From assembly GCF_014652855.1 (NCBI RefSeq), contig NZ_BMZP01000001.1:331140-395139 (forward strand): a stretch of DNA of 64,000 bases, in the 5' to 3' direction. Positions 24,968 through 32,736 of the stretch are shown one piece after another. The notes under the pieces are model-generated. The model did not search any database and was not told the DNA's origin. It saw nothing but the letters and a program-made list of their open reading frames with translations. Both the position numbers and the translations under genes were made by a program. This stretch comes from Novosphingobium pokkalii (lineage in GTDB: Bacteria > Pseudomonadota > Alphaproteobacteria > Sphingomonadales > Sphingomonadaceae). The first letter of the stretch is position 1. Every line of letters starts with the position of its first letter.

Positions 24968-25315
24968 GCCGCTCGTCGCTCCATGGCCGCGCGAAACAAG
25001 GTGTTACGGTATGACACAGGCACGCGCTTGGCAAACGCTGGATGAGGCGGTTTCGGGGGAATTCGATCAATCGCCCAAATACTTCCATTTTGGATGGAGT
25101 TTTCAAAATCGCGCGTTTTTGGAGCCAGAATGCGGGTTCCGGCAGCAAAATCGGGGCAAAATCGGTATTGCAGCGACATGCGCGGCCGGTGGTCGAGCAG
25201 GTTGTAACCAAGCGGGCCGCACCGGCCGCTTTTCCGGTGGATCGCAGCGCGACGGATATTGCCCGGGCGCGACTTGGCTGTAACAAAGACGTATACCATC
25301 AGGGAGTTCACCACC
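24968..25315. other. 348-bp divergent intergenic region
   Basis: This gap separates the ABC ATPase gene (minus) from the S10 carboxypeptidase gene (plus). It holds the partial palindrome at 25001-25017, an A/T-richer stretch around 25065-25160, and the peptidase ribosome binding site AGGGAG at 25301-25306. No convincing gene was found; frames crossing it lack good starts. Confidence 0.6.
25001..25017. promoter_or_regulatory. Partial palindrome upstream of the ABC/peptidase operon
   Basis: GTGTTACGGTATGACAC has matching outer arms (GTGT/ACAC and A/T steps) around an asymmetric centre, about 35 bases upstream of the ATPase start. It resembles operators of dimeric GntR or TetR proteins, but no such gene is adjacent. 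Confidence 0.25.
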
Positions 25316-26821
25316 TTGTCCCCTCGCCTGCTTGCCGCCCTGCTAGCCCTGGGTTCCACCACGCTTGCCGTTGCCGATCTGGCTCACGCGCAAGATGCCA
25401 AGACCACGACCACGGTCGAGAAGAAGGAGGATGACGGCCTAAGCCTGCCACCGCTTCCCGCCGACAAGACCATCAGCCAGTCCGCACGGATCGGTGGCAA
25501 GGTGATCACCTACAACGCCACGGTGGGCCACGTGCCGGTGCGCGATGCCAAGGGCAAGGTCATCGGCGAAGTGGTCTACACCGCCTATACCCTGCCCGGC
25601 GCCGGGCCAAACCGCCCCGTGACCTTCGCCTTCAACGGCGGGCCGGGCGCCTCGTCGGTCTATCTCAACTATGGCGCCGTCGGCCCCAAGCGCGTGCAGT
25701 TCGGCGCGCAGGGCGATGCCCCGTCGGATTCGCCCGTTGCGGTGGACAATCCCAATAGCTGGCTCGACTTTACCGACCTGGTGTTCATCGATCCGATCGG
25801 CACTGGTTACAGCCGCAGCCTGGTGGACGAGGCCGAAACCAAGAAGGCCTTTTACGGCAACGATCCCGATATCCGCTATCTGTCCAAGGTGGTGTTCGAC
25901 TGGCTGGTGAAGGAAGGCCGCCTGCGCTCTCCCAAGTACGTCATGGGGGAAAGCTATGGCGGCTATCGCGCCCCACGCATCGCCTACGAGTTGCAGTCGC
26001 AGATTGGTGTCGGCGTCAACGGGCTGGTGCTGGTTTCGCCCTATCTCGATCCGGCCTCTGGCAACGATGCCACCGCGCTTTCGCCGCTGCCCTGGATGAT
26101 CGACCTGCCCTCGATGGCCGCCGCCAATCTCGAACGGCAGGGCAAGTTGACCCCGCAGGCCATGGCCGAGGTGGAAGCCTATACCCGTGGCGATTTCGCC
26201 CGCGACCTGCTGCGTGGCCGCGCCGATGTGGAAGCGACCAACCGCATCGTCCAGCGCGTCACGCAACTGACCGGGCTCGATCCGGCCTTGGTCCAGCGCC
26301 TGGGCGGTCGCGTCGACACCCGCACGTTCCTGCGCGAAGTGCACCGGGCCGATGGCACGATCGGCAGCGTCTATGATTCCAATGTCACAGCGTTCGATCC
26401 CTTCCCGTGGTCGCCGCAGCAGCGCTCCAACGATCCGCTGCTCGATGCGCTGATCGCCCCCACCACCAGTGCGGCGGTGGATTTCATGACCCGCGAAGTG
26501 GGCTGGAAAACCGACGCCCGCTATTACGCGCTGTCCTACAAGGTCAACGAAGCCTGGGATCGCGGCGTGCCGGATGACACCCCGGTGACCGACTTGCGCA
26601 AGGCGATCGCCGCCGATCCCAAGATGCACGTGATGATCGTCCACGGCTGGGACGATCTCTCCTGCCCGTTCTTCGCCTCGCGCCTGATCGTGGACCAGAT
26701 GCCCGCGTTCGGCCGCGACGAACGGGTCGCACTGCGCGTCTATCCCGGTGGCCACATGTTCTACAGCCGCCCCGACAGCGGCGCCGCCTTCAAGCGCGAC
26801 GCGCAGGCGATTTACCACTGA
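25316..26821 (+). CDS. S10 family serine carboxypeptidase, exported
   Basis: 501-residue peptidase that removes C-terminal residues in the periplasm or outside the cell. The start is TTG 25316 with AGGGAG 9 bases upstream, giving a good signal peptide (LLAALLALGSTTLAVADLAHA). Catalytic residues are Ser in GESYGGYRAP, Asp in GWDDLSCPF and His in PGGHMFY; the oxyanion loop is FNGGPGASSVYLN. The length suits the bacterial S10 group. It is divergent from the ABC/M1 operon, and together they suggest peptide scavenging. Confidence 0.93.
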   Translation: MSPRLLAALLALGSTTLAVADLAHAQDAKTTTTVEKKEDDGLSLPPLPADKTISQSARIGGKVITYNATVGHVPVRDAKGKVIGEVVYTAYTLPGAGPNRPVTFAFNGGPGASSVYLNYGAVGPKRVQFGAQGDAPSDSPVAVDNPNSWLDFTDLVFIDPIGTGYSRSLVDEAETKKAFYGNDPDIRYLSKVVFDWLVKEGRLRSPKYVMGESYGGYRAPRIAYELQSQIGVGVNGLVLVSPYLDPASGNDATALSPLPWMIDLPSMAAANLERQGKLTPQAMAEVEAYTRGDFARDLLRGRADVEATNRIVQRVTQLTGLDPALVQRLGGRVDTRTFLREVHRADGTIGSVYDSNVTAFDPFPWSPQQRSNDPLLDALIAPTTSAAVDFMTREVGWKTDARYYALSYKVNEAWDRGVPDDTPVTDLRKAIAADPKMHVMIVHGWDDLSCPFFASRLIVDQMPAFGRDERVALRVYPGGHMFYSRPDSGAAFKRDAQAIYH

Positions 26822-26839
26822 TCGATCGCATGCACGGCG

Positions 26840-26875
26840 CCTTGCCCCCTTCTCCGCGCAGGAGAGGGGGCAAGG
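26840..26875. terminator. Long hairpin between convergent peptidase and GH1 genes
   Basis: CCTTGCCCCCTTCTCC pairs with GGAGAGGGGGCAAGG (15 bp with one bulge, loop GCGCA). It resembles a dispersed extragenic palindrome and probably serves as a bidirectional 3'-end structure. Confidence 0.6.
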
Positions 26876-26881
26876 TCACCG

Positions 26882-28216
26882 TCACAGGCTGTTGCGCCGG
26901 GCGATGGCGCCCAGCACGGCCGCGCTGGGCTTGGCGGTGCGCACGAACGTTTCGCGGTCAAAGGCGTGCAGGCCAAAGCGATGGGCATAGCCAAAGCCCC
27001 ACTCGAAATTGTCGAGCAGCGACCAGTGCATGTAGCCGCGCACCGGCACGCCATCGTCCATCGCGCGCTTGAGTTCGGCCAGCGCCGCCGGGATGAGCCA
27101 TTGGCGCAGCGTATCGTCGTCGGTGTTCACGCCGTGCTCGGTGACGTAGACCGGTAACCTGGTCGCTTCCCAGGCATAGCGCACGGCGCCGGCCAGCGAG
27201 CCCGGCCAGACTTCCGCCCCGGTGGTGTTGCGCCGGGCGTCGGCCGGGGGCGGCAGCGGGCCCTTGTCGCCCCACACCTTGCGCTCATAGTTCTGGACAC
27301 CAATGAAATCGCAGGTCTGCGCGGCAAGCCGCAACCATTCGCCATAATAGCGCTCACGGATCTGGTCGCGCATGGAATGCGGTCCGGCGGCCTGGTCATC
27401 GAGGATGGCCAGGCTCACGCCCACCGGCAGCGCGCCGCGCGCGGCCTTGATCGCCGCCACCCCGCGCCGATGCGCTTCCATCATGTTGGCGCGATAGAGC
27501 TTGGCATCCTGCACATAAAGCGCCACGCCCGGGGCATAAAGCGGCACGCCAAGCTGGCGCGCGGCGGCTTCCTGCATCGCGCGATCGCCGGCAACCAGCG
27601 CGGCGGGCAGGATTTCGCCGATCACGCCCACCAGGTTGGGTTCATTGAGCGTGGTGGCCAATTCGATCCCGCCAGCCAGGTGGCGCGCCGCGCGGTCGCA
27701 GAACCGGGCGAAGAGATCGGGGGATTCGGCATGATGCCATCCGCCCTGCGCGGCAAACCAGCGCGGCGTGGTGAAGTGGTTGAACGTCACCACCGGATTG
27801 AGGCCGCGCGCCCGGCAGCCGTCGATCATCGCCTTGTAGTGATCGAGCATGGCGTTGGAAAAGTGCCCCTTGTCCGGTTCGATCCGCGCCCATTCCAGGC
27901 TGAAGCGATAGGAATTGAGGCCCATGTTCCGGGCAAGGTCGAGGTCGGTCGGCCACAGTTCGAAGCTGTTTGCCGCGTCGCCCGAGCGCTCAGCAAACAT
28001 CGTGCCCGGCAGGTTCTCGATCAGCCACAGGTCGGCGTTGATGTTGTTGCCTTCCACCTGATGCGCCGCCGTGGATGCCCCCCACAGGAAGCCGGCGGGA
28101 AACCGGGGATCAATCGGTTTGGCCGCCGCTGCCTTGGCCAGGGTGGCCGCACTTCCCATCGCCGTGGAAGCGCCGAGGGCCATGGCCGAGGTGACCAGGC
28201 TGCGTCGATCGATCAT
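26882..28216 (-). CDS. GH1 family beta-glucosidase, Tat-exported
   Basis: 444-residue retaining glycosidase. The N-terminus carries a twin-arginine-like signal (MIDRRSLVTSAMALG) ending near AAAAKP, so it is probably periplasmic. Family marks are FLWGASTAAHQVEGN, the acid/base Glu192 in TLNEPNLVG, and Glu360 as nucleophile in YVTEHGVNT, where His replaces the usual Asn of TENG; the C-terminal NFEW motif is present. It is the last gene of the C-glycoside deglycosidase locus, 22 bases after the beta-subunit gene. It likely removes O-linked glucosyl groups from plant glycosides; the substrate is inferred. Confidence 0.92.
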   Translation of the reverse strand: MIDRRSLVTSAMALGASTAMGSAATLAKAAAAKPIDPRFPAGFLWGASTAAHQVEGNNINADLWLIENLPGTMFAERSGDAANSFELWPTDLDLARNMGLNSYRFSLEWARIEPDKGHFSNAMLDHYKAMIDGCRARGLNPVVTFNHFTTPRWFAAQGGWHHAESPDLFARFCDRAARHLAGGIELATTLNEPNLVGVIGEILPAALVAGDRAMQEAAARQLGVPLYAPGVALYVQDAKLYRANMMEAHRRGVAAIKAARGALPVGVSLAILDDQAAGPHSMRDQIRERYYGEWLRLAAQTCDFIGVQNYERKVWGDKGPLPPPADARRNTTGAEVWPGSLAGAVRYAWEATRLPVYVTEHGVNTDDDTLRQWLIPAALAELKRAMDDGVPVRGYMHWSLLDNFEWGFGYAHRFGLHAFDRETFVRTAKPSAAVLGAIARRNSL

Positions 28217-28238
28217 GCTGCCATGTCCTTGTGCGGGG

Positions 28239-28643
28239 TTAGGGTTGGATGATCGTGGCGTGGCGTTCGTTGCGCACGATCACAGGCTGGAATTCCGGCG
28301 GGAAATAGGGATGGCGATAGTGGATCGCGCTCTCCACGCGATGCACGCCCCGGGCCAGACCACCCGGCTTGGGCACGATGACCGTGAAGTGATCGCCCAC
28401 GTAGAGCCGCGTCTGCGTGGCCTCGTTCAACTCTGCGCGGGTGTAGGTCTGCTCGCCCAGGCGGAACAGGTTGTGCTCGGCGGGATAGAGCACACCGTCG
28501 ACGGTGATGTCCACGCCTTCGATCAGGCTCAAGCGCGACGAGCGGTAGTTCGCCTGGCGCAGGCGCACCTCGAACCCGGTCCGCGCGCCTGCGGGGCCGG
28601 CGTTGCGAAAGCCGGTGCTCTGGATATGGCTGCGTTCAAGCAT
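28239..28643 (-). CDS. C-glycoside deglycosidase beta subunit (CGDB/DUF6379-type)
   Basis: 134-residue small subunit. The sequence pattern (GFRNAGPAGARTGFEVRLRQANYRS split over residues 11-35, GVDITVDGVLYPAEHNLFRL, HYRHPYFPPEF) matches the beta-sandwich beta subunit of C-glycoside deglycosidases (DfgB/CarC/DgpC type, formerly DUF6379). In those enzymes it covers the active site of the TIM-barrel alpha subunit and both are needed to cut the C-C bond of 3-keto C-glucosides. It overlaps the alpha-subunit gene by 8 bases with GGAG before its ATG, the conserved gene arrangement. The identification rests on remembered family patterns plus context. Confidence 0.75.
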   Translation of the reverse strand: MLERSHIQSTGFRNAGPAGARTGFEVRLRQANYRSSRLSLIEGVDITVDGVLYPAEHNLFRLGEQTYTRAELNEATQTRLYVGDHFTVIVPKPGGLARGVHRVESAIHYRHPYFPPEFQPVIVRNERHATIIQP

Positions 28644-29553
28644 GGATCGTCTCCGCGTGGGCGGCGTCGTATTGCTCTTCCAGCGCGCGGATCAGCGCAT
28701 GCTGGCGGCGCACCTGCTCGATCGCCACCCAGGGATCGCGCGCGCCCTCGTATTCGCTGGAAAGATAGCCGCTATAGCCAAGCTGCTTGAGCATGGGCAC
28801 GATGCGATCCCATGGGATGTGATGGTCATGCAGGTTTTCATCGATGTGATGGAACTTGGCCTGGATGAACGGCACATAGTCGATCACGTCGGCCAGATGC
28901 TCGACCGGCACCTTGATGCCGTTGAGAAAGCTGAGCGCCCCCTTCTTGATCTCGTCGGTCTCGCCGCCGCCCCACACGTCGAGCGGGCGATCCTGGAAAA
29001 TGCCAGTGTCGATCATCAGGCCGAAATTGGTGGTGCCGGTGCGCTGGATGAAGCGGACATAGGCGTCGGTCACCGGATGACGGATCGGCGTGGGCGAATG
29101 GATTTCCGGCAGGATGATCAGTCCAAGCTGATGGGCCAGATCGAGATTGCGTTCCACCGCGCCTTCCCAGATCGGATCGGGCGTCAGCTCACCATCGATC
29201 ACGCCGAACTTGGGGCGGATGAAGCGAAACCCCAGGCGATGGGCCAGGCGCAGGTCCTGGGCAATCTGGGCAGCCCCTTCGGCCACGCTCATGGTGCGAT
29301 CGATCTGGATCCGCGTATCGACCCAGCAAGCGAAGTTGGTGGGTTCCAGCCGATGGCGCTCGAGTTGCGCGAACCAGTGGTCGAGCCATACTGACGGCGG
29401 CTCGGGATAGAGCGGCACGCTGGTTTCGCCCAGGATTTCGATCCCGGTGGCGCCGGTATCGGCCACGTGATCAAACGCATCGTCCAGCGTCATCACCGTG
29501 CCGAAATCGTCGGTGTAGCTGTAGAGCGACACGCCATATTGGAAACCTGGCAC
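28636..29553 (-). CDS. C-glycoside deglycosidase alpha subunit-like, xylose-isomerase-like TIM barrel
   Basis: 305-residue sugar isomerase/epimerase-fold protein. Metal ligands of the EDHE type are in place: Glu150 (ILPEIHS), Asp182 (MIDTG), the FHHID segment around His235-236, and Glu267 (SSEYEG). The N-terminus (QYGVSLYSYTDDFGTVMTL) and the long WGGGETDEIKKG insertion resemble deglycosidase alpha subunits (DfgA/CarB/DgpB type), which use Mn2+ to eliminate the aglycone from 3-keto C-glucosides. The start is GTG 29553 with GGGGGAG 6 bases upstream. It is paired with the small subunit and a GH1 enzyme, divergent from TetR. An ordinary keto-sugar epimerase is the alternative. Confidence 0.82.
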   Translation of the reverse strand: MPGFQYGVSLYSYTDDFGTVMTLDDAFDHVADTGATGIEILGETSVPLYPEPPSVWLDHWFAQLERHRLEPTNFACWVDTRIQIDRTMSVAEGAAQIAQDLRLAHRLGFRFIRPKFGVIDGELTPDPIWEGAVERNLDLAHQLGLIILPEIHSPTPIRHPVTDAYVRFIQRTGTTNFGLMIDTGIFQDRPLDVWGGGETDEIKKGALSFLNGIKVPVEHLADVIDYVPFIQAKFHHIDENLHDHHIPWDRIVPMLKQLGYSGYLSSEYEGARDPWVAIEQVRRQHALIRALEEQYDAAHAETIHA

Positions 29554-29589
29554 GACAATCTCCCCCGTTCGCGCATCTTATTTATCACT

Positions 29590-29608
29590 GCTTAATGCGT
29601 TTCTAAGC
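29590..29608. promoter_or_regulatory. Inverted repeat GCTTA-N9-TAAGC (candidate TetR operator)
   Basis: A 19-bp element with perfect 5-bp arms lies 37 bases upstream of the deglycosidase operon start. Its TAAGC half-site recurs in the longer palindrome at 29633-29653, so both may bind the divergently encoded TetR regulator. Confidence 0.45.
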
Positions 29609-29632
29609 GACGGGAATTGCTGTGGCAAGCTC

Positions 29633-29653
29633 AAAATAAGCAGCGCTTGTTTT
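29633..29653. promoter_or_regulatory. 21-bp palindrome (candidate TetR operator)
   Basis: The arms AAAATAAGC and GCTTGTTTT form AAAAyAAGC-N3-GCTTrTTTT, 16 of 18 arm bases being complementary. It is placed midway in the deglycosidase/tetR intergenic region, 51 bases before the regulator start. Confidence 0.5.
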
Positions 29654-29704
29654 CTGGCGTGGCGGGCTTGCAGAGGCGCCTGAAACGCCGCAAGGATGGC
29701 GCCC

Positions 29705-30346
29705 ATGGCCACCCGATCACGATCCGCGGAAAAGCGCGGCAGACCCTCTCACCGGCAGGACCTGCGCCAGGAATTGCTCGATGCGGCCCGCGCGTTCGTG
29801 GAGCGCGAGGGCTATGAAGCGCTTTCTATCCGGCGTTTGGCGGAAGAAATCGGTGTGAGTTCGGCCGCGCCCTATCACCATTTCCCCGATCGCCGCGCCT
29901 TGCTGCTGGCAGTCGCAGTCGACGGCTACAGGACAATGTTCGCGCGTTCGACGCAGGGCGCGGCCGCCCTGGCGCCTCGCGCGCACCTGCGCCGCCTGCT
30001 GCTGGAATTTCTCGGCTTCGCGTCGGAAAACCGCCGTATCTTTGCGCTCATGTATGAAAGCGAGCTGGTGCGCGAAGGACTCGCCCCGGAAATCCAGCAT
30101 GAACAGGACCAGGGCTTTCGCGGCCTGCACGAAATCGCCCTGGCCATCGCACCCCATCTTTCGGATCGGGAGCGCGGCATTCGCCTTGCCACGCTATGGT
30201 GCGCGGTGTTCGGCTTTGCGCTCCAGTCCAACCGCAACATGATCCGCACGCCGCAACCGGAGCCGGCGCGAGCGGAACTGGCGCAGGAAGTGGTAGACCA
30301 GGCACTGCGCCTGCTCGACGGGGAAGCGATCTTCCCCGCCGGTTGA
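29705..30346 (+). CDS. TetR/AcrR family regulator of the deglycosidase locus
   Basis: 213-residue repressor. The N-terminal helix-turn-helix (RRLAEEIGVSSAAPYHHFPDR, cut here to its core IGVSSAAPYHHF, about residues 40-62) and a WHG-type C-terminal domain are recognisable (LATLWCAVFGFALQ). ATG 29705 is chosen over 29696 because AAGGA then has normal spacing. The basic tail ATRSRSAEKRGRPSHRQ precedes the DNA-binding domain. It is divergent from the deglycosidase genes with two palindromes between, so local repression relieved by a glycoside or aglycone is likely. Confidence 0.9.
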   Translation: MATRSRSAEKRGRPSHRQDLRQELLDAARAFVEREGYEALSIRRLAEEIGVSSAAPYHHFPDRRALLLAVAVDGYRTMFARSTQGAAALAPRAHLRRLLLEFLGFASENRRIFALMYESELVREGLAPEIQHEQDQGFRGLHEIALAIAPHLSDRERGIRLATLWCAVFGFALQSNRNMIRTPQPEPARAELAQEVVDQALRLLDGEAIFPAG

Positions 30347-30356
30347 ACACGGCCCC

Positions 30357-32150
30357 TTAGCGGCAGACCGAAGAACTGGCCCGTTCCGGATCACCCGCCA
30401 AGGCATGGGGCCATTGCGGATAAGGGCAGAGCAAGCGGGTACGACCAGGCCATGGCGTCTCGTCGCCAGCCGTCGCGGTGACCGGTCCGGGCGCAACACC
30501 CTTTTCGCGCCAGGCGACCAGCGACGAGAACAGATCGAACCGGTCGGTCGCCGGGCCACCGCGCCCGTGGTTCATGCCGGGAACGGCGTAGAACGTCAGG
30601 AACCGCGCCGACGTACCGTGTTCATGGCGGTCAACCGCTTGGAGCCAACGGATCGTGTCGAGCACCGAAAAGACCGGATCGCTGACGCCGTGGAACAGGA
30701 TGATCTTGCCCCCGCGCCGCGTAAATGCAGAAAGATCGGTGGCGTCGGCGTGCATGAAATCTACCGGCGCTTCATTCAGCGCGCCCCACTTCACGTGGGC
30801 ATCGTGATAGGCCTGATCGATGTCCGCATTGAGCGCGTAGCGGGTGAGCGATGTGACATCGCTCGCCACGTCCAACGGGGGGGAGCGGAACACCGCCGAA
30901 TTGCTGGGGGCACCAAGGCGCAGCAGCGCCCCGTTGTTGGTGTCGGAGCCATAGCCCCCCATCTTCCAGATGCGCCAACCCTGCGTCATGCCCTTGACGG
31001 TCTGCGCGCCGATGCCGGCATCCCACGCCCAGTCGGAATAGATCGCCTGCCCATCGCGAGTACGCGGTCCGCCCATCACCTTGCGCAGCGCGGCAACCTG
31101 CATCGGCAGCAGGCATGCGGCGGTCTTGTTCGCCGGATTGTCGCTCGCGCAGGTGACTTTTGCCAATTCGGGCAAGACCCGTGCCGTGGTGCAGGCGGTG
31201 AAATGCTCGATCATGCCGTCGGTTCGCCCATCGAGCGCGTCGCAGGCCTTGAGGATCGCGCCCTGGGCCAGCAGGATATCCTGGTCGCTCATCGCCTTGT
31301 TGACCAGCGGCAGGCCATCGCGGCCGATCTGACCCATCGCCTTGGCCACGCTGCCAAAGGCCTGCCCGTCCCATAGTTGCGCGATGGAAGCGTGGGCGAG
31401 GTGAAAGCCGGGATAGCCGATCAGCGCGGCATCGAATTCGGCGGGAAAGCGCTGCACCGCCATCATCGCTTCCTGGCCGCCCTTGGACCCGCCGACGAAA
31501 TAGGTGAACGCCGGATCGCGGTGGTAATAGGCGCGGATCAGCGCCTTGCCCACCTGCACCACCGGGCCGATATAGCCAAAGCCATAATTGTGGCGCGCCA
31601 GGGCATCGTGCCCGAACGTCACCACGCCCTGGCGCGCGGGATCGTTGTTCACCGCATTGTCATGGCCGGAGTCCGACGAGATCACGGCATAGCCCTGCCC
31701 CAGCGCCGTCACGCCCGGCTGGCTGGAAAAGCCGCCCGTGGCATCGCCCAGGTTGCCATCCGATCCGCCGCCGCCCTGGAACACGAAGCGTCCATTCCAT
31801 TGCACCGGCAGGCGCAAGTGGAACTTGATCGCATAGGTCTGGCCGTTGGCGCCCTGGCGTTCCTGAAGCTTGCCGATCACTTCGCAATGGGCGGGCATCG
31901 CCGGCGCCGGCGGGCCTTGCATCCGGTCATCGGCGCCACGCGCTTCCGCGGCCGTCGGCGGGCGCAAGGCTGCCAGCGAGAGCGTGGTCGTGGCATCCGG
32001 AAACGCAGCGCGGACGAGAGACGCGCAATCCGGTTCGGCGGTCTCGCTACCCGGCTGCTCCTGCGCCGAAGCCTGCGCCTGCGCCGTGCCACTGCCGGCG
32101 AGCAGGGCCGTTGCCAGTGCCAAGGAACCCATTGCCCAATGCTGTTTCAT
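30357..32150 (-). CDS. Tannase/feruloyl esterase family protein, exported
   Basis: 597-residue secreted esterase for aromatic acid esters (gallate, ferulate, MHET-like). A signal peptide (LALATALLAGSGTAQAQA) is followed by the tannase fold with nucleophile Ser in GGSKGGQEAMM, acid Asp in HGVSDPVFS and His in PGMNHGRGG. Paired Cys, including CDALDG and the family's adjacent disulphide positions around CTTARVLPELAKVTC, are present. Start 32150 is used; ATG 32183 would add 11 basic residues. It is divergent from a MarR regulator with a palindrome between, and near a TBDR and a Rieske oxygenase. Confidence 0.9.
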   Translation of the reverse strand: MKQHWAMGSLALATALLAGSGTAQAQASAQEQPGSETAEPDCASLVRAAFPDATTTLSLAALRPPTAAEARGADDRMQGPPAPAMPAHCEVIGKLQERQGANGQTYAIKFHLRLPVQWNGRFVFQGGGGSDGNLGDATGGFSSQPGVTALGQGYAVISSDSGHDNAVNNDPARQGVVTFGHDALARHNYGFGYIGPVVQVGKALIRAYYHRDPAFTYFVGGSKGGQEAMMAVQRFPAEFDAALIGYPGFHLAHASIAQLWDGQAFGSVAKAMGQIGRDGLPLVNKAMSDQDILLAQGAILKACDALDGRTDGMIEHFTACTTARVLPELAKVTCASDNPANKTAACLLPMQVAALRKVMGGPRTRDGQAIYSDWAWDAGIGAQTVKGMTQGWRIWKMGGYGSDTNNGALLRLGAPSNSAVFRSPPLDVASDVTSLTRYALNADIDQAYHDAHVKWGALNEAPVDFMHADATDLSAFTRRGGKIILFHGVSDPVFSVLDTIRWLQAVDRHEHGTSARFLTFYAVPGMNHGRGGPATDRFDLFSSLVAWREKGVAPGPVTATAGDETPWPGRTRLLCPYPQWPHALAGDPERASSSVCR

Positions 32151-32186
32151 CGCCGCTCGCTTTCTTGCGTTCTTGATCGCCATGGA

Positions 32187-32201
32187 GTTATGCTGAATAA
32201 C
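32187..32201. promoter_or_regulatory. GTTAT-N5-ATAAC operator between tannase and marR genes
   Basis: GTTATGCTGAATAAC is a perfect 5-bp-arm inverted repeat in the divergent promoter. The same GTTAT-N5-ATAAC frame occurs at 35062-35076 before the TBDR, and a related site lies at 3194-3211. The adjacent MarR protein is the obvious candidate ligand. Confidence 0.55.
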
Positions 32202-32273
32202 ACATTTATTACCGCCGGATCGGGGCCTGGCCATCATGGCCATCGCCAGCAACGCACCGGACCCGGAGCAGCG

Positions 32274-32690
32274 ATGGACAATCCTTTTCTTGCCTTTCCC
32301 GGCTATCTGCTGCGCCGCGCTGCGATCAGTCGCCTGGCTCAGCTTTCGCAGCATCTCGAACCGCTGGGCATTGGCGTTTCCGAAGCGTCGATCCTGGTCA
32401 TGATCGGCCGCAACCCGGGCCTTTCGCAGGCGGAATGCGGACGCTCGCTGTCGATCAAGCGCTCCAATCTCAATCCCATCATCCGCCGTTTCGTGGAGCG
32501 TGGCCTGGTCGCCACGGGCCAGGGGCGCGGCCGGATCCAGACCTTGAGTCTCACACCGGCGGGCGAGGACCTCGCCGCCCGCATCGTTGCCGAATTCGAG
32601 GCTCACGAAGCCCGCATTCATGCCGCCGTTCCCGAACATCTGCGCTCCGAACTCGTCCCCTTGCTGCGGGCCCTGTGGTGCCCGGATTGA
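32274..32690 (+). CDS. MarR family transcriptional regulator
   Basis: 138-residue winged helix regulator: dimer helix 1 (FPGYLLRRAAISRLAQLSQHL shortened to LRRAAISRLAQL), recognition region QAECGRSLSIKRSNLNPIIRR and wing GRGRIQTLSLTPAGE. ATG 32274 follows CGGAGCAGCG; the frame is open far upstream but antisense to the tannase gene. MarR proteins next to aromatic ester genes usually respond to the phenolic acid released. It is probably autoregulated through the palindrome at 32187-32201. Confidence 0.9.
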   Translation: MDNPFLAFPGYLLRRAAISRLAQLSQHLEPLGIGVSEASILVMIGRNPGLSQAECGRSLSIKRSNLNPIIRRFVERGLVATGQGRGRIQTLSLTPAGEDLAARIVAEFEAHEARIHAAVPEHLRSELVPLLRALWCPD

Positions 32691-32692
32691 AT

Positions 32693-32730
32693 GGCTGTCC
32701 CGGCGCGGCCCCCTCCGCACCGGGACAGCC
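32693..32730. terminator. Bidirectional hairpin between marR and TBDR
   Basis: GGCTGTCCCGG pairs perfectly with CCGGGACAGCC (11 bp) around a 16-base loop in the 46-bp gap of two convergent genes. Confidence 0.6.
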
Positions 32731-32736
32731 ACGGCA

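Noticed and set aside
31377-32273. N-terminal extension of the MarR frame
   Set aside because: It lies antisense to the tannase-family gene and lacks domain content; the MarR protein starts at 32274 after CGGAGCA.
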